NCBI RefSeq assembly: GCF_900142825.1
Contig: NZ_FRCH01000004.1
Span: forward strand, 62,001-126,000
Length of the DNA stretch: 64,000 nucleotides
Source: Rhodanobacter sp. OK091
GTDB taxonomy: Bacteria; Pseudomonadota; Gammaproteobacteria; Xanthomonadales; Rhodanobacteraceae
Reading direction: 5' to 3'
The notes beneath the pieces were generated by a model, which saw nothing but the letters and a program-made list of their open reading frames with translations, was not told where the DNA came from and ran no database searches. Shown here piece by piece: positions 36,458 through 44,092 of the stretch. Within the stretch, counting starts at the first letter, position 1. Each line of letters begins with the position of its first letter. The position numbers and the translations under genes were made by a program.

Positions 36458-36714
36458 CCACCCGTCCGTCGTGGGGATACATCAGGCGGATGGTTCCGTA
36501 ACAGCATATGGATCGGGGGATCCATGCGCCGTTCAAGCAGTGGCTCGATGCCGTCCTCTAGGCAAGACAGGGGGAGCGACGGTTCACCGGGTATCGCGGA
36601 ATCGCAAGGCAATTGATCGAAATACCAGAGTCGTGCGAGGGCGCGACATGTCATTGCCACGGGGTCTGGGCGGCCGTGTTAGGCCCGCTCGTCCTCATTT
36701 CGGGGAACACATTC
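36458..36714 (+). promoter_or_regulatory. Conserved structured 5' leader, copy A
   Basis: This leader of about 257 nt precedes the PKD-containing secreted protein and is highly similar to 38914-39173 upstream of the paralogue. Visible stems are GGATC/GATCC with a GGGG loop (36510-36523), CCGTC (36551-36555) with GACGG (36578-36582), and GTCGTGC (36630-36636) with GCGCGAC (36641-36647) around a GAGG loop. Substitutions between the copies keep these stems paired. Two small open frames, 36524-36616 (30 codons) and 36648-36725 (25 codons, overlapping the main start), are also present in copy B. It may be a cis-regulatory RNA (riboswitch, thermosensor or translational control); no known class matched. 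Confidence 0.6.
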
Positions 36715-38547
36715 ATGAAGCATAAGTTTTTATTGAGCACTCTTGCAGCTTGCACGTTGCTCGGCATTGCCGCAGCGCCGGTGTCCGCTTCGGAGACCAA
36801 CCCGTATTCGCCGGCCAACGGCCACGCCTATCGTCACGGTGTGCTGCCGACCCGCGATGTATTGAACAAGATGAACCATTGGAAGGCCCAGCACGCGCTG
36901 ACCTCACAGACGGCGGCCACCGGCATCGAAACGCTGAGCTACGGCGGTGCCCTGGACAGCGTGGGTGTGATGAGCGGCAAGGTGAAGGTCTACGTCGTGT
37001 ACTACGGCACCCAGTGGGGCACGCGCTCGACCAATAGCTCGGGCGACTCCGTGTTCACTGGCGACTCCAGTGGGGCCGCGGCGAAGGCCGAGGAAATGTT
37101 CAAGGGTATCGGTACCAACAGCGAACTGTGGTCGGCCGACCTGACCCAGTGGTGCGACGGTCCCAATGTCACCAGCGGCGCCACCAGCTGCCCGTCGAAC
37201 GCCAACTTCGTGCCTTACCAGAGCGGCGGCACGCTTGCCGGCGTCTGGTACGACAACACCAAAGCGTCGCCCGCCACCGCCACGCAAGCCCAGTTGGCTG
37301 CCGAGGCGGTTTCCGCCGCGGCTCACTTCGGCAACACCGCGGCGGGTTCGAACCGCTACACCTACTACATCATCATGTCGCCGCACGGCACCAACCCGGA
37401 CAGCTACCAGGGTTCGTACTGCGCATGGCATGACTACACCACTTCGTCCTATGGCGATATCGCGTACAGCAACCAGCCGTACAACATTGATTCGGGCCAG
37501 GGCTGCGGCGTGAACTTCGTCAACTCGGGCAGCGCCGGTACGCTGGATGGCTGGACCATGACACTCGGCCACGAGTGGCACGAAATGATGTCGGATACGT
37601 ATCCGGCAGGCGGCTGGACCAACCATACCGGCAATGCGACCTACAACGGCCAGGAAAACTCCGACGAGTGCGCCTGGATCGCGGCGGGTTCACCCGGCGG
37701 TGCGGCCAACATCACGTTCGCCACCGGCACGTTTACCGAGCAGGCCAGCTGGTCCAACGACACCAACGCTTGTGCGATCTCGCACCCGATCGTGGGTGGT
37801 GGCACCGGTGGCGGCACGCCGGTCGCGAACTTCACTGACACGATCAGCGGCTTGACGGTGAACTTCACCGACAGCTCCACCGATACCGGCGGTACCATTT
37901 CGTCGCATGCGTGGACGTTCGGCGACGGCGGCACTTCGACGGCCACCAGCCCGAGCCACACCTATGCGGCAGCCGGCACCTACAGCGTGACCGAAACGGT
38001 GACCGACAGCGTCAGCGGCGCGACCAACTCCAAGACGGCATCGGTGACGGTCTCCGGCGGTGGTGGTGGTTCGTCGCAGTTGCTCGGCAACACCGGCTTC
38101 GAAAGCGGCACTGCCTCGCCGTGGTCGATGAGCTCCGGCGTGCTGTGCAGCAACAGCACCTGCTCGGGCGAAGTCGCCCATGCCGGCACCTGGTTCGCAT
38201 GGCTGGATGGCTACGGTTCTGCGCACACCGATACGGTGTCGCAGTCGGTGGCTATTCCGAGCGGCAAGACCTCGGCCACTCTGTCGTACGCTCTGCATAT
38301 CGACACAGCAGAGACCGGCTCGACGGCGTATGACAAGTTGAACGTGCAGGTCCTGAACAGCTCGGGCACCGTGCTCGCGACCTTGGCGACCTACTCGAAC
38401 GTCAACGCCGCCAGTGGTTACACCGTGCATACCGCGAACCTTGCCGCGTACATCGGCCAGACGGTGACGATCAAGTTCACTGGTACGGAAGATTCGTCGC
38501 TGCAGACCTCGTTCGTGCTGGACGATGTCACGCTGACCGTGCAGTAA
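36715..38547 (+). CDS. Secreted HExxE protein with PKD and C-terminal beta domain
   Basis: This is a 610-residue exported protein. A signal peptide ([20 protein letters not shown]) is followed by a domain of about 340 residues with the metal-site-like motif [18 protein letters not shown] (HExxE), plus paired Cys (QWCDGPN, TSCPSN, SYCAWHD, GCGVNF). Next comes a Gly-rich linker, a PKD domain (about 365-450; [20 protein letters not shown]) and a carbohydrate-binding/MAM-like beta sandwich (about 460-610; [14 protein letters not shown]). The N-terminal domain recalls EXORDIUM/phosphate-induced-like and peptidase-like secreted proteins. Protease activity is inferred from the motif only. It is probably exported by the type II system. 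The next unit is its shorter paralogue. Confidence 0.8.
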   Translation: MKHKFLLSTLAACTLLGIAAAPVSASETNPYSPANGHAYRHGVLPTRDVLNKMNHWKAQHALTSQTAATGIETLSYGGALDSVGVMSGKVKVYVVYYGTQWGTRSTNSSGDSVFTGDSSGAAAKAEEMFKGIGTNSELWSADLTQWCDGPNVTSGATSCPSNANFVPYQSGGTLAGVWYDNTKASPATATQAQLAAEAVSAAAHFGNTAAGSNRYTYYIIMSPHGTNPDSYQGSYCAWHDYTTSSYGDIAYSNQPYNIDSGQGCGVNFVNSGSAGTLDGWTMTLGHEWHEMMSDTYPAGGWTNHTGNATYNGQENSDECAWIAAGSPGGAANITFATGTFTEQASWSNDTNACAISHPIVGGGTGGGTPVANFTDTISGLTVNFTDSSTDTGGTISSHAWTFGDGGTSTATSPSHTYAAAGTYSVTETVTDSVSGATNSKTASVTVSGGGGGSSQLLGNTGFESGTASPWSMSSGVLCSNSTCSGEVAHAGTWFAWLDGYGSAHTDTVSQSVAIPSGKTSATLSYALHIDTAETGSTAYDKLNVQVLNSSGTVLATLATYSNVNAASGYTVHTANLAAYIGQTVTIKFTGTEDSSLQTSFVLDDVTLTVQ

Positions 38548-38556
38548 GCCACACCG

Positions 38557-38583
38557 ACGGCAGCGGCCTCGCGCGGCTGCCGT
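38557..38583 (+). terminator. Hairpin after the PKD-containing gene
   Basis: An 8-bp stem (ACGGCAGC/GCTGCCGT) starts 9 bp after the stop codon. A related, longer GC-rich hairpin follows the paralogue at 40335-40363. Confidence 0.5.
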
Positions 38584-38646
38584 CAACGGTTCAGGGATCA
38601 GGGATGCGCAAGTCGCGTCTCCGGTTTCGACCAAGGAAGTACTCCG

Positions 38647-38675
38647 GCCCGATCGGCAACGATCGGGCTTTTTTT
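38647..38675 (+). terminator. Strong rho-independent terminator, copy A
   Basis: A 9-bp stem GCCCGATCG/CGATCGGGC with a GCAA tetraloop is followed by seven T. The identical hairpin occurs at 40420-40446 after the paralogue, so the terminator belongs to the duplicated unit. Confidence 0.9.
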
Positions 38676-38883
38676 GCGCGTGTGCTGCAGCGACAGAAGC
38701 AGGCCGACAGGCGTAGACAGGGATAAGAATTCTTCTACCGTCGGATAATCTGAGGATTGACGAATGCAGTAGATCGATTCGCTAGCACGCATTAATGTGT
38801 TGATTCGATTTTATCGCAAGATAATACGATTTGCGCAATGTCACATTATCTGTGTTCCGTAATCGTCTAGGACTAATTCCAGG

Positions 38884-38913
38884 TTGACAGCCATTACCAA
38901 ACGCCACTAGTTT
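38884..38913 (+). promoter_or_regulatory. Sigma70-like promoter, copy B
   Basis: A perfect -35 TTGACA (38884-38889) and TAGTTT (38908-38913) are separated by 18 bp, matching copy A at 36429-36457. The preceding CTAATTCCAGG is also shared. Confidence 0.55.
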
Positions 38914-39173
38914 CCACCGGTCCGTCGCGGGGAAACATGGGGCGGATGGTTCCGTAGCGGCGTCGTGGATCGGGGGATCCATGCGCCGTTCAAGCAATGA
39001 CTCGACACTGTCCTCTAGGCAAGACAGGGGGAGTGATGGTTTATCGGGTATCGCGGAATCGCAAGGCAAATGATTGAACTACGAGAGTCGTGCGAGGGGC
39101 ACGACATGTCATTGCCACGAGGTCTGGGCGGCCGTTTTAGGTCCGCTCGTCCTCATTTCGGGGAAATCAATTC
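38914..39173 (+). promoter_or_regulatory. Conserved structured 5' leader, copy B
   Basis: This is the second copy of the leader of about 260 nt. Stem changes relative to copy A are structure-preserving: CTGTC (39008-39012) with GATGG (39035-39039) replaces two Watson-Crick pairs by wobbles, and GTCGTGC/GCACGAC (39087-39105) has a T-A pair where copy A has T.G. The small frames 38981-39073 (30 codons, same length as copy A) and 39106-39177 (23 codons, overlapping the main ATG) are kept. In the first frame most differences change the amino acid, which favours selection on RNA rather than on the peptide. Confidence 0.6.
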
Positions 39174-40247
39174 ATGAAGTCCAATTTTCTGTTGAACACT
39201 GTTGCCGCCTGCGCCTTGCTCGGCTTTGCCGCCGCGCCGGCGTTCGCTTCAACTTCGGAGACCAACCCGTATTCGCCGGCCAACGGTCACGCGTACCGTC
39301 ACGGTGTGCTGCCGACCCGCGACGTGCTGAACCAGATGAACCACTGGACGGCTTCGCATGCGGTTACCGCGGTCAATGCGCTTACCGGTGCGAACACGCT
39401 GATCTACGGTGGCGGCACCAGCGGCGTGGGCGTGATGGACAGCCACGTGAAGGTCTACATCGTGTACTACGGCAACCAGTGGGGCACGCGCACCACCAAT
39501 GCCAAGGGCGACTCCGTGTTCACCGGCGACGCCGACGGCGCCGCGGCGGTGGCTGAGGAAATGTTCAAGGGGATCGGTACCGGCAGCGAGCTGTGGTCGG
39601 CGGATCTGACCCAGTGGTGCGACGGCCCCAACGTCGCCACGGGCGCGACCAGCTGCCCGTCGACTGCCAGCTTCGTGCCGTACCAGACCGGCGGAACCCT
39701 GGCCGGCGTGTGGTACGACAACTCCAAGGCCTCGCCTCGCGCCGCCACGCAAGCCCAGTTGGCTGCCGAAGCGGTCGCTGCCGCGGCGCACTTCGGCAAC
39801 ACCGCGCCAGGCTCGAACCGCTACACCTACTACATCATCGCGTCGCCGCACGGCACCAACCCGGACAGGTACCAGCGTCAATACTGCGCATGGCACGACT
39901 ACACCACCTCGTCCTACGGCAACCTCGCATACAGCAATCAGCCGTACAACATGGACTCCGGCGCCGGCTGCGGTGTGAACTTCGTCAACTCGGGCAGCGC
40001 CGGTACGCTGGACGGCTGGACCATGACGCTCGGTCACGAGTGGCACGAAATGATGTCGGATACGTATCCGGCCGGTGGCTGGACCGCCAGCAGCGGCCAG
40101 GAAAACTCCGATGAGTGCGCCTGGATCGCGGCGGGCTCACCCGGCGGTGCGGCCAACATCACGATGGGCACCGGCACGTTCACCGAGCAGGCCAGCTGGT
40201 CCAACGACACCAACTCGTGCGCGATCTCGCACGCGATACTCCACTAA
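39174..40247 (+). CDS. Secreted HExxE protein, short paralogue
   Basis: This is a 357-residue exported protein nearly colinear with the N-terminal 340 residues of the protein at 36715-38547. It has the signal peptide (LNTVAACALLGFAAAPAFAS), [20 protein letters not shown], the HExxE motif [38 protein letters not shown] and the end segment SWSNDTNSCAISHAILH, where it stops instead of entering a PKD domain. The tandem copy includes promoter, leader and terminator. It therefore defines the minimal catalytic or binding unit of the family. Function as for its neighbour; a secreted hydrolase role is inferred. Confidence 0.8.
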   Translation: MKSNFLLNTVAACALLGFAAAPAFASTSETNPYSPANGHAYRHGVLPTRDVLNQMNHWTASHAVTAVNALTGANTLIYGGGTSGVGVMDSHVKVYIVYYGNQWGTRTTNAKGDSVFTGDADGAAAVAEEMFKGIGTGSELWSADLTQWCDGPNVATGATSCPSTASFVPYQTGGTLAGVWYDNSKASPRAATQAQLAAEAVAAAAHFGNTAPGSNRYTYYIIASPHGTNPDRYQRQYCAWHDYTTSSYGNLAYSNQPYNMDSGAGCGVNFVNSGSAGTLDGWTMTLGHEWHEMMSDTYPAGGWTASSGQENSDECAWIAAGSPGGAANITMGTGTFTEQASWSNDTNSCAISHAILH

Positions 40248-40334
40248 TAAGTGGCGAGAGCTTGGCACGGTAAAAAGACGGAATCGATGGCTGTAAAACG
40301 GCATTGATGACAGTCTCCAGCAGTAAGTAACCCC

Positions 40335-40363
40335 GGCGGCAGCCGCTTAGCGCGGCTGCCGCC
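40335..40363 (+). terminator. GC-rich hairpin after the short paralogue
   Basis: A 12-bp perfect stem GGCGGCAGCCGC/GCGGCTGCCGCC with a 5-nt loop sits about 90 bp after the stop codon, with no T-run. It is the counterpart of the hairpin at 38557 and may protect the 3' end. Confidence 0.5.
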
Positions 40364-40419
40364 TCGGTTATTCGAAATGCCCAGAACCGCATCTCAGGTT
40401 TCACAGCAGAAATCCTCCG

Positions 40420-40446
40420 GCCCGATCGGCAACGATCGGGCTTTTT
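40420..40446 (+). terminator. Strong rho-independent terminator, copy B
   Basis: This has the same GCCCGATCG-GCAA-CGATCGGGC hairpin as 38647-38675, followed by five T. It closes the second copy of the duplicated unit. Confidence 0.9.
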
Positions 40447-40474
40447 CATGCGGGCGGCATGCGACCATGCACGG

Positions 40475-41710
40475 ATGACTTCGACAACACCTCCTCGACT
40501 GGCGATCATCGGCGGCGGCCCAGCGGGCCTGATGGCAGCCGAAGCGGCGTGCGCGGCGGGCGTGGCCGTCGACCTGTACGACACGATGGGTTCGGTCGGA
40601 CGAAAATTCCTGCTGGCCGGCAAGGGTGGGCTCAACCTGACTCACAGCGAGCCGTTGGCGCGTTTTGTCGAACGCTACGGTGCGCGCCGCACGGAGATCC
40701 GGCACTGGCTCGACGCGTTCGATGCGGATGCGCTGCGCGCATGGGCGCGCGGGCTCAGCGTGGAAACCTTTGCCGGCAGTTCCGGGCGGGTATTTCCGGT
40801 CGATCTGAAGGCGGCACCGTTGCTGCGTGGCTGGCTGCGCCGCTTGCGCGAGTCCGGCGTGACGTTTCACATGCATCATCGCTGGCTGGGCTGGCAGGCG
40901 CATGACACCTTGCATTTCGCCACGCCACAGGGCGCGCGCGCGGTGCCGGCCAAGGCGGTGATCCTTGCGCTAGGCGGTGCCAGTTGGCCGCAGCTCGGCT
41001 CCGATGGCGCCTGGATAAAACCGCTGCAGGAAGCGGGTGTCGACTTGGCACCGCTGCAACCGGCAAATTGCGGGTTTGACCTTGAATGGAGCGAACATCT
41101 GTCCAGCCGCTTCGGCGGTTCACCGCTCAAACCGGTGGTGGCGCACTGGGTCGATCGCCGCGGGGTGGCCCACGCGCGCCAAGGCGAATGCGTACTCAGC
41201 GAATACGGGATCGAGGGCAGTCTGATTTATGCGATCGGCGCGGAGCTGCGCGAACAGATTGCCGAACGTGGTGAGGCGACGCTGATGCTCGACCTGGTGC
41301 CCGGCTATACCGAATCGGCACTCGCCGATCGTCTCGCGGCACCGCGCGGCAAACACAGCATCGGCGACTGGCTGCGCCGTCGTGCCGGGCTGGATGCGGC
41401 GAAGTGCGCGCTGGTGTTCGAGCTGACCGACAAACCCACCCTGGCCGATCCGTCGGCGCTGGCGAAACGGCTCAAGGCGTTGCCGCTGCGGTTGCGCGCG
41501 CCGCGACCGGTGGCCGAAGCGATCAGCACCGCCGGTGGCGTACGGCTGGAGGCGCTGGATGAAAACCTGATGCTGCGTGGCCGTCCCGGCGTGTTCTGCG
41601 CCGGCGAGATGCTCGATTGGGAGGCTCCGACCGGTGGCTATCTGCTGACCGCATGTTTCGCCAGCGGCCTGATCGCCGGTCGCGGCGCGGCTCGCTGGTT
41701 GCGGACGTAA
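40475..41710 (+). CDS. FAD-dependent oxidoreductase, YhiN/HI0933 family
   Basis: This is a 411-residue flavoprotein (BaiN/HI0933-like, TIGR03862-type). The FAD-binding GxGxxG is LAIIGGGPAGLMAAEAA; GRKFLLAGKGGLNLTHSE and the C-terminal GGVRLEALDENLMLRGRPGVFCAGEMLDWEAPTGGY region (with AGEMLDWEAPTGGYLL) are diagnostic. The physiological substrate is unknown. ATG 40475 fits the family N-terminus; an in-frame ATG at 40448 overlaps the upstream terminator. Confidence 0.88.
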   Translation: MTSTTPPRLAIIGGGPAGLMAAEAACAAGVAVDLYDTMGSVGRKFLLAGKGGLNLTHSEPLARFVERYGARRTEIRHWLDAFDADALRAWARGLSVETFAGSSGRVFPVDLKAAPLLRGWLRRLRESGVTFHMHHRWLGWQAHDTLHFATPQGARAVPAKAVILALGGASWPQLGSDGAWIKPLQEAGVDLAPLQPANCGFDLEWSEHLSSRFGGSPLKPVVAHWVDRRGVAHARQGECVLSEYGIEGSLIYAIGAELREQIAERGEATLMLDLVPGYTESALADRLAAPRGKHSIGDWLRRRAGLDAAKCALVFELTDKPTLADPSALAKRLKALPLRLRAPRPVAEAISTAGGVRLEALDENLMLRGRPGVFCAGEMLDWEAPTGGYLLTACFASGLIAGRGAARWLRT

Positions 41711-41725
41711 ACGAACCGGCCTCAG

Positions 41726-42706
41726 TCAGCGGCCACGCTTTGCCGTGCGGGCCGGCTGCACATTTTCGGCGAGCACGCCCAGTTGCGTGCGACGCAGCAC
41801 CTGCGGCATGTGTTGCCCCACGAAATCGATGAAGCTGCGCAGCGCCGGCGTGTGGCCGTGACGGGACGGATAGACCGCGTGCACGTTGCCCGACGGTAGC
41901 GACCACGCCGGCAGCAGCGGAATCAGCCGGCCTTTGGCGATCGGTTCGCGGCAGACGAACTGCGGCAGTTGCGCCGCGCCGATACCGCCGATCACGGCTT
42001 GATACAGCACCTGCAAATCGTCGCTGACCAGGCTGGGATGATGCTCGACCTGCTGGGCCCGTCCATCGCTGTCCCGCAGGTGCCAGAAATGCCGGCCCTC
42101 GGCGCTGATCACGCCCACACTCGAGAGCCGCTTGAGTTCCAGCGGCTGGGTCGGCTGGCCTTGACGCTGCAGCAAGTCGGGGCTGGCTACCAGTACCTGC
42201 GGATCCATGCCGTAGCTGCGCATGACCAGACTGGAATCCTTGACCGAATCGCGCACCCGGAACGCGATGTCGTAACCGCCGGCGATCACGTCCGCCTGAT
42301 GATGGCAAATGTCCAGGTCGACCTGCACGTCGGGGTGCTGCTTCAGGAAATCGACCAGGACCGGCGCCAGCAGCAACTGCGCGAACAGCACCGGACACGC
42401 CACGCGGATGCGTCCCCGCGGAGTCGCCTGGGCATCGTCGATGACGCGTTGGGTCTGCGCGGCGGCGGCCAGCAGCAGCCGGCATTGCTCGTAGTAGCGC
42501 CGGCCGATCTCACTGACATGCGAACGCCGCGTGGTGCGCTGGATCAGACGCACACCCAGGCTCGCCTCCAGCCGGGCCACGCGGAAGCTCAGCTGTGACT
42601 TGGCCACGCCGAGCGCCTTGCTGGCGGCGGTGAAGGAACCCAGTTCCACCACCTGCACGAAATAGTCGATGTCGTTGAGGTCCTGCACGGCATGTCCTTG
42701 CGTCAT
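41726..42706 (-). CDS. LysR family transcriptional regulator
   Basis: This is a 326-residue LysR-type regulator with N-terminal wHTH (DIDYFVQVVELGSFTAASKA, KSQLSFRVARLEASLGVRL, QRTTRRSHVSEIG) and an effector-binding domain with IAFRVRDSVKDSSLVMRSYG, close to the DsdC/AaeR-like group. It is divergent from the decaheme cytochrome operon, with 234 bp in between that must carry both promoters. It is therefore the best candidate regulator of that operon. The ligand is unknown. Confidence 0.9.
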   Translation of the reverse strand: MTQGHAVQDLNDIDYFVQVVELGSFTAASKALGVAKSQLSFRVARLEASLGVRLIQRTTRRSHVSEIGRRYYEQCRLLLAAAAQTQRVIDDAQATPRGRIRVACPVLFAQLLLAPVLVDFLKQHPDVQVDLDICHHQADVIAGGYDIAFRVRDSVKDSSLVMRSYGMDPQVLVASPDLLQRQGQPTQPLELKRLSSVGVISAEGRHFWHLRDSDGRAQQVEHHPSLVSDDLQVLYQAVIGGIGAAQLPQFVCREPIAKGRLIPLLPAWSLPSGNVHAVYPSRHGHTPALRSFIDFVGQHMPQVLRRTQLGVLAENVQPARTAKRGR

Positions 42707-42940
42707 ATCCGGCAGGCTAGCGCAGCGCGCCGCAATGTCTTGCTGCAGCGCGCAATGTGGAGCTATTGTTCTTGTATCTTGGACATTAAACGCAAGGCGA
42801 AGGGCTTAATCCTTTGCGGTTTCGGGGTGAAGATTCCACATCGTGGCAAGGTTGGATGCGCTGGGAAAGGCGCGTACCGGAGCGGGGCGGTTCCAGCCTG
42901 TCGTCGTTGACTGTTCACGCTAGCCAAGGGGCTCCAAGCC

Positions 42941-44080
42941 ATGCGTGCGATTTCATTGTTTCTTGCGATCCTGTTATGCATGGCATTGAGCATCGGTGGC
43001 ATGTTGCTGGCTTCCAGAAGCGCACAGGCCCAGCAAGCGGCGGCGAGCAGCGCCAGCCCAGCGGATGCCGGGCACAGCCCGTCCAGCGGACTCAGCCAAA
43101 GCGACATCGCGAAGATGTTGCCAGCCACCGACATGGGCGCGAACGCGGCGCGGCAGAACAATCCGCATTTGCCGCCGGTAGACGACACTGCAGCCACGCC
43201 ATTCGACGCCGCCTCGATTCCGCCCAACCCGCTGGCGCCGAATGCCGACGCGGTCGGTGCGAAGACTTGCGTGGCCTGCCACGCACAGGAAAACATGCAG
43301 GCCTCGCACAGCCTGCACGTCGCCTCGTTCCGCGCCGGTGCGGCGAACAGCGGCCCGCAGGCCGCGTGCGAAAGCTGCCACGGACCGGGCTCCGAGCACG
43401 CCAGGAACCCGACCGCGCCGGGTTCGATCATCGCGTTCACCCACGATGCGAAAACCCCGCCTCAAGTCCAGGCTGGCGTATGCCTGAGCTGCCACGCCGG
43501 CGGCGCGCGACAGCACTGGGTCGGTTCGATCCACCAGAACCGCGGGCTGTCCTGCACCGACTGCCATAACCCGATGGCGCGGCTGTCGCCCGAAGGCGTG
43601 CTGGCGAAATCGTCGATCAACGAGGTCTGCGCGACCTGCCACCAGGACATCCGCGCCAAGTTCAACCGCCGCTCGCACATGCCGCTGCCGGAAGGGCAGA
43701 TGGCCTGCACCGATTGCCACAATCCGCACGGCAGCATCACCAAGCCGTTGCTGAAGACCGATACGGTCAACGAGACCTGCTACACCTGCCATGCCGAGAA
43801 ACGCGGGCCGTTCCTGTTCGAGCATGCGCCGGTGCGCGCGAACTGCCTCAACTGCCATGACGTGCACGGCTCCAACCAGCAGGCCTTGCTGGTCGCGCCG
43901 GTTCCGATGCTGTGCCAGCAGTGCCACACCATGACGCTGCATCCGAACGATCTGCAGACCGCGGCCGGGCTCGGCACCGGCCCGCATCCGGACGAGCGGC
44001 TGATCGGGCGCGGCTGTCTGACCTGCCACAGCAATATCCACGGCTCCAACAATCCTTCCGGACCGAAGTTCCACAAGTGA
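42941..44080 (+). CDS. DmsE/MtrA family decaheme c-type cytochrome
   Basis: This is a 379-residue periplasmic multiheme cytochrome. After the signal peptide (ALSIGGMLLASRSAQAQ) and a linker of about 70 residues, ten CxxCH heme sites occur in order: CVACH, CESCH, CLSCH, CTDCH, CATCH, CTDCH, CYTCH, CLNCH, CQQCH, CLTCH. This count and spacing match MtrA/PioA/DmsE proteins, which sit in an MtrB/PioB porin and pass electrons across the outer membrane. The next gene encodes that porin, 12 bp downstream. No outer-surface MtrC-type cytochrome follows, so the arrangement is closer to PioAB or DmsEF. Confidence 0.93.
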   Translation: MRAISLFLAILLCMALSIGGMLLASRSAQAQQAAASSASPADAGHSPSSGLSQSDIAKMLPATDMGANAARQNNPHLPPVDDTAATPFDAASIPPNPLAPNADAVGAKTCVACHAQENMQASHSLHVASFRAGAANSGPQAACESCHGPGSEHARNPTAPGSIIAFTHDAKTPPQVQAGVCLSCHAGGARQHWVGSIHQNRGLSCTDCHNPMARLSPEGVLAKSSINEVCATCHQDIRAKFNRRSHMPLPEGQMACTDCHNPHGSITKPLLKTDTVNETCYTCHAEKRGPFLFEHAPVRANCLNCHDVHGSNQQALLVAPVPMLCQQCHTMTLHPNDLQTAAGLGTGPHPDERLIGRGCLTCHSNIHGSNNPSGPKFHK

Positions 44081-44092
44081 CGGAGGCGGACG

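Noticed and set aside
36451-36660. Leftward open frame within the leader, also present antisense to copy B (38782-39069)
   Set aside because: It is conserved only because the leader itself is conserved; no start signal, and about as many amino-acid changes as expected by chance.
36458-36714. Leader as a known c-di-GMP-I or other named riboswitch
   Set aside because: I could not find the conserved core sequence of the c-di-GMP-I class or of yybP-ykoY; kept as an unnamed structured leader.
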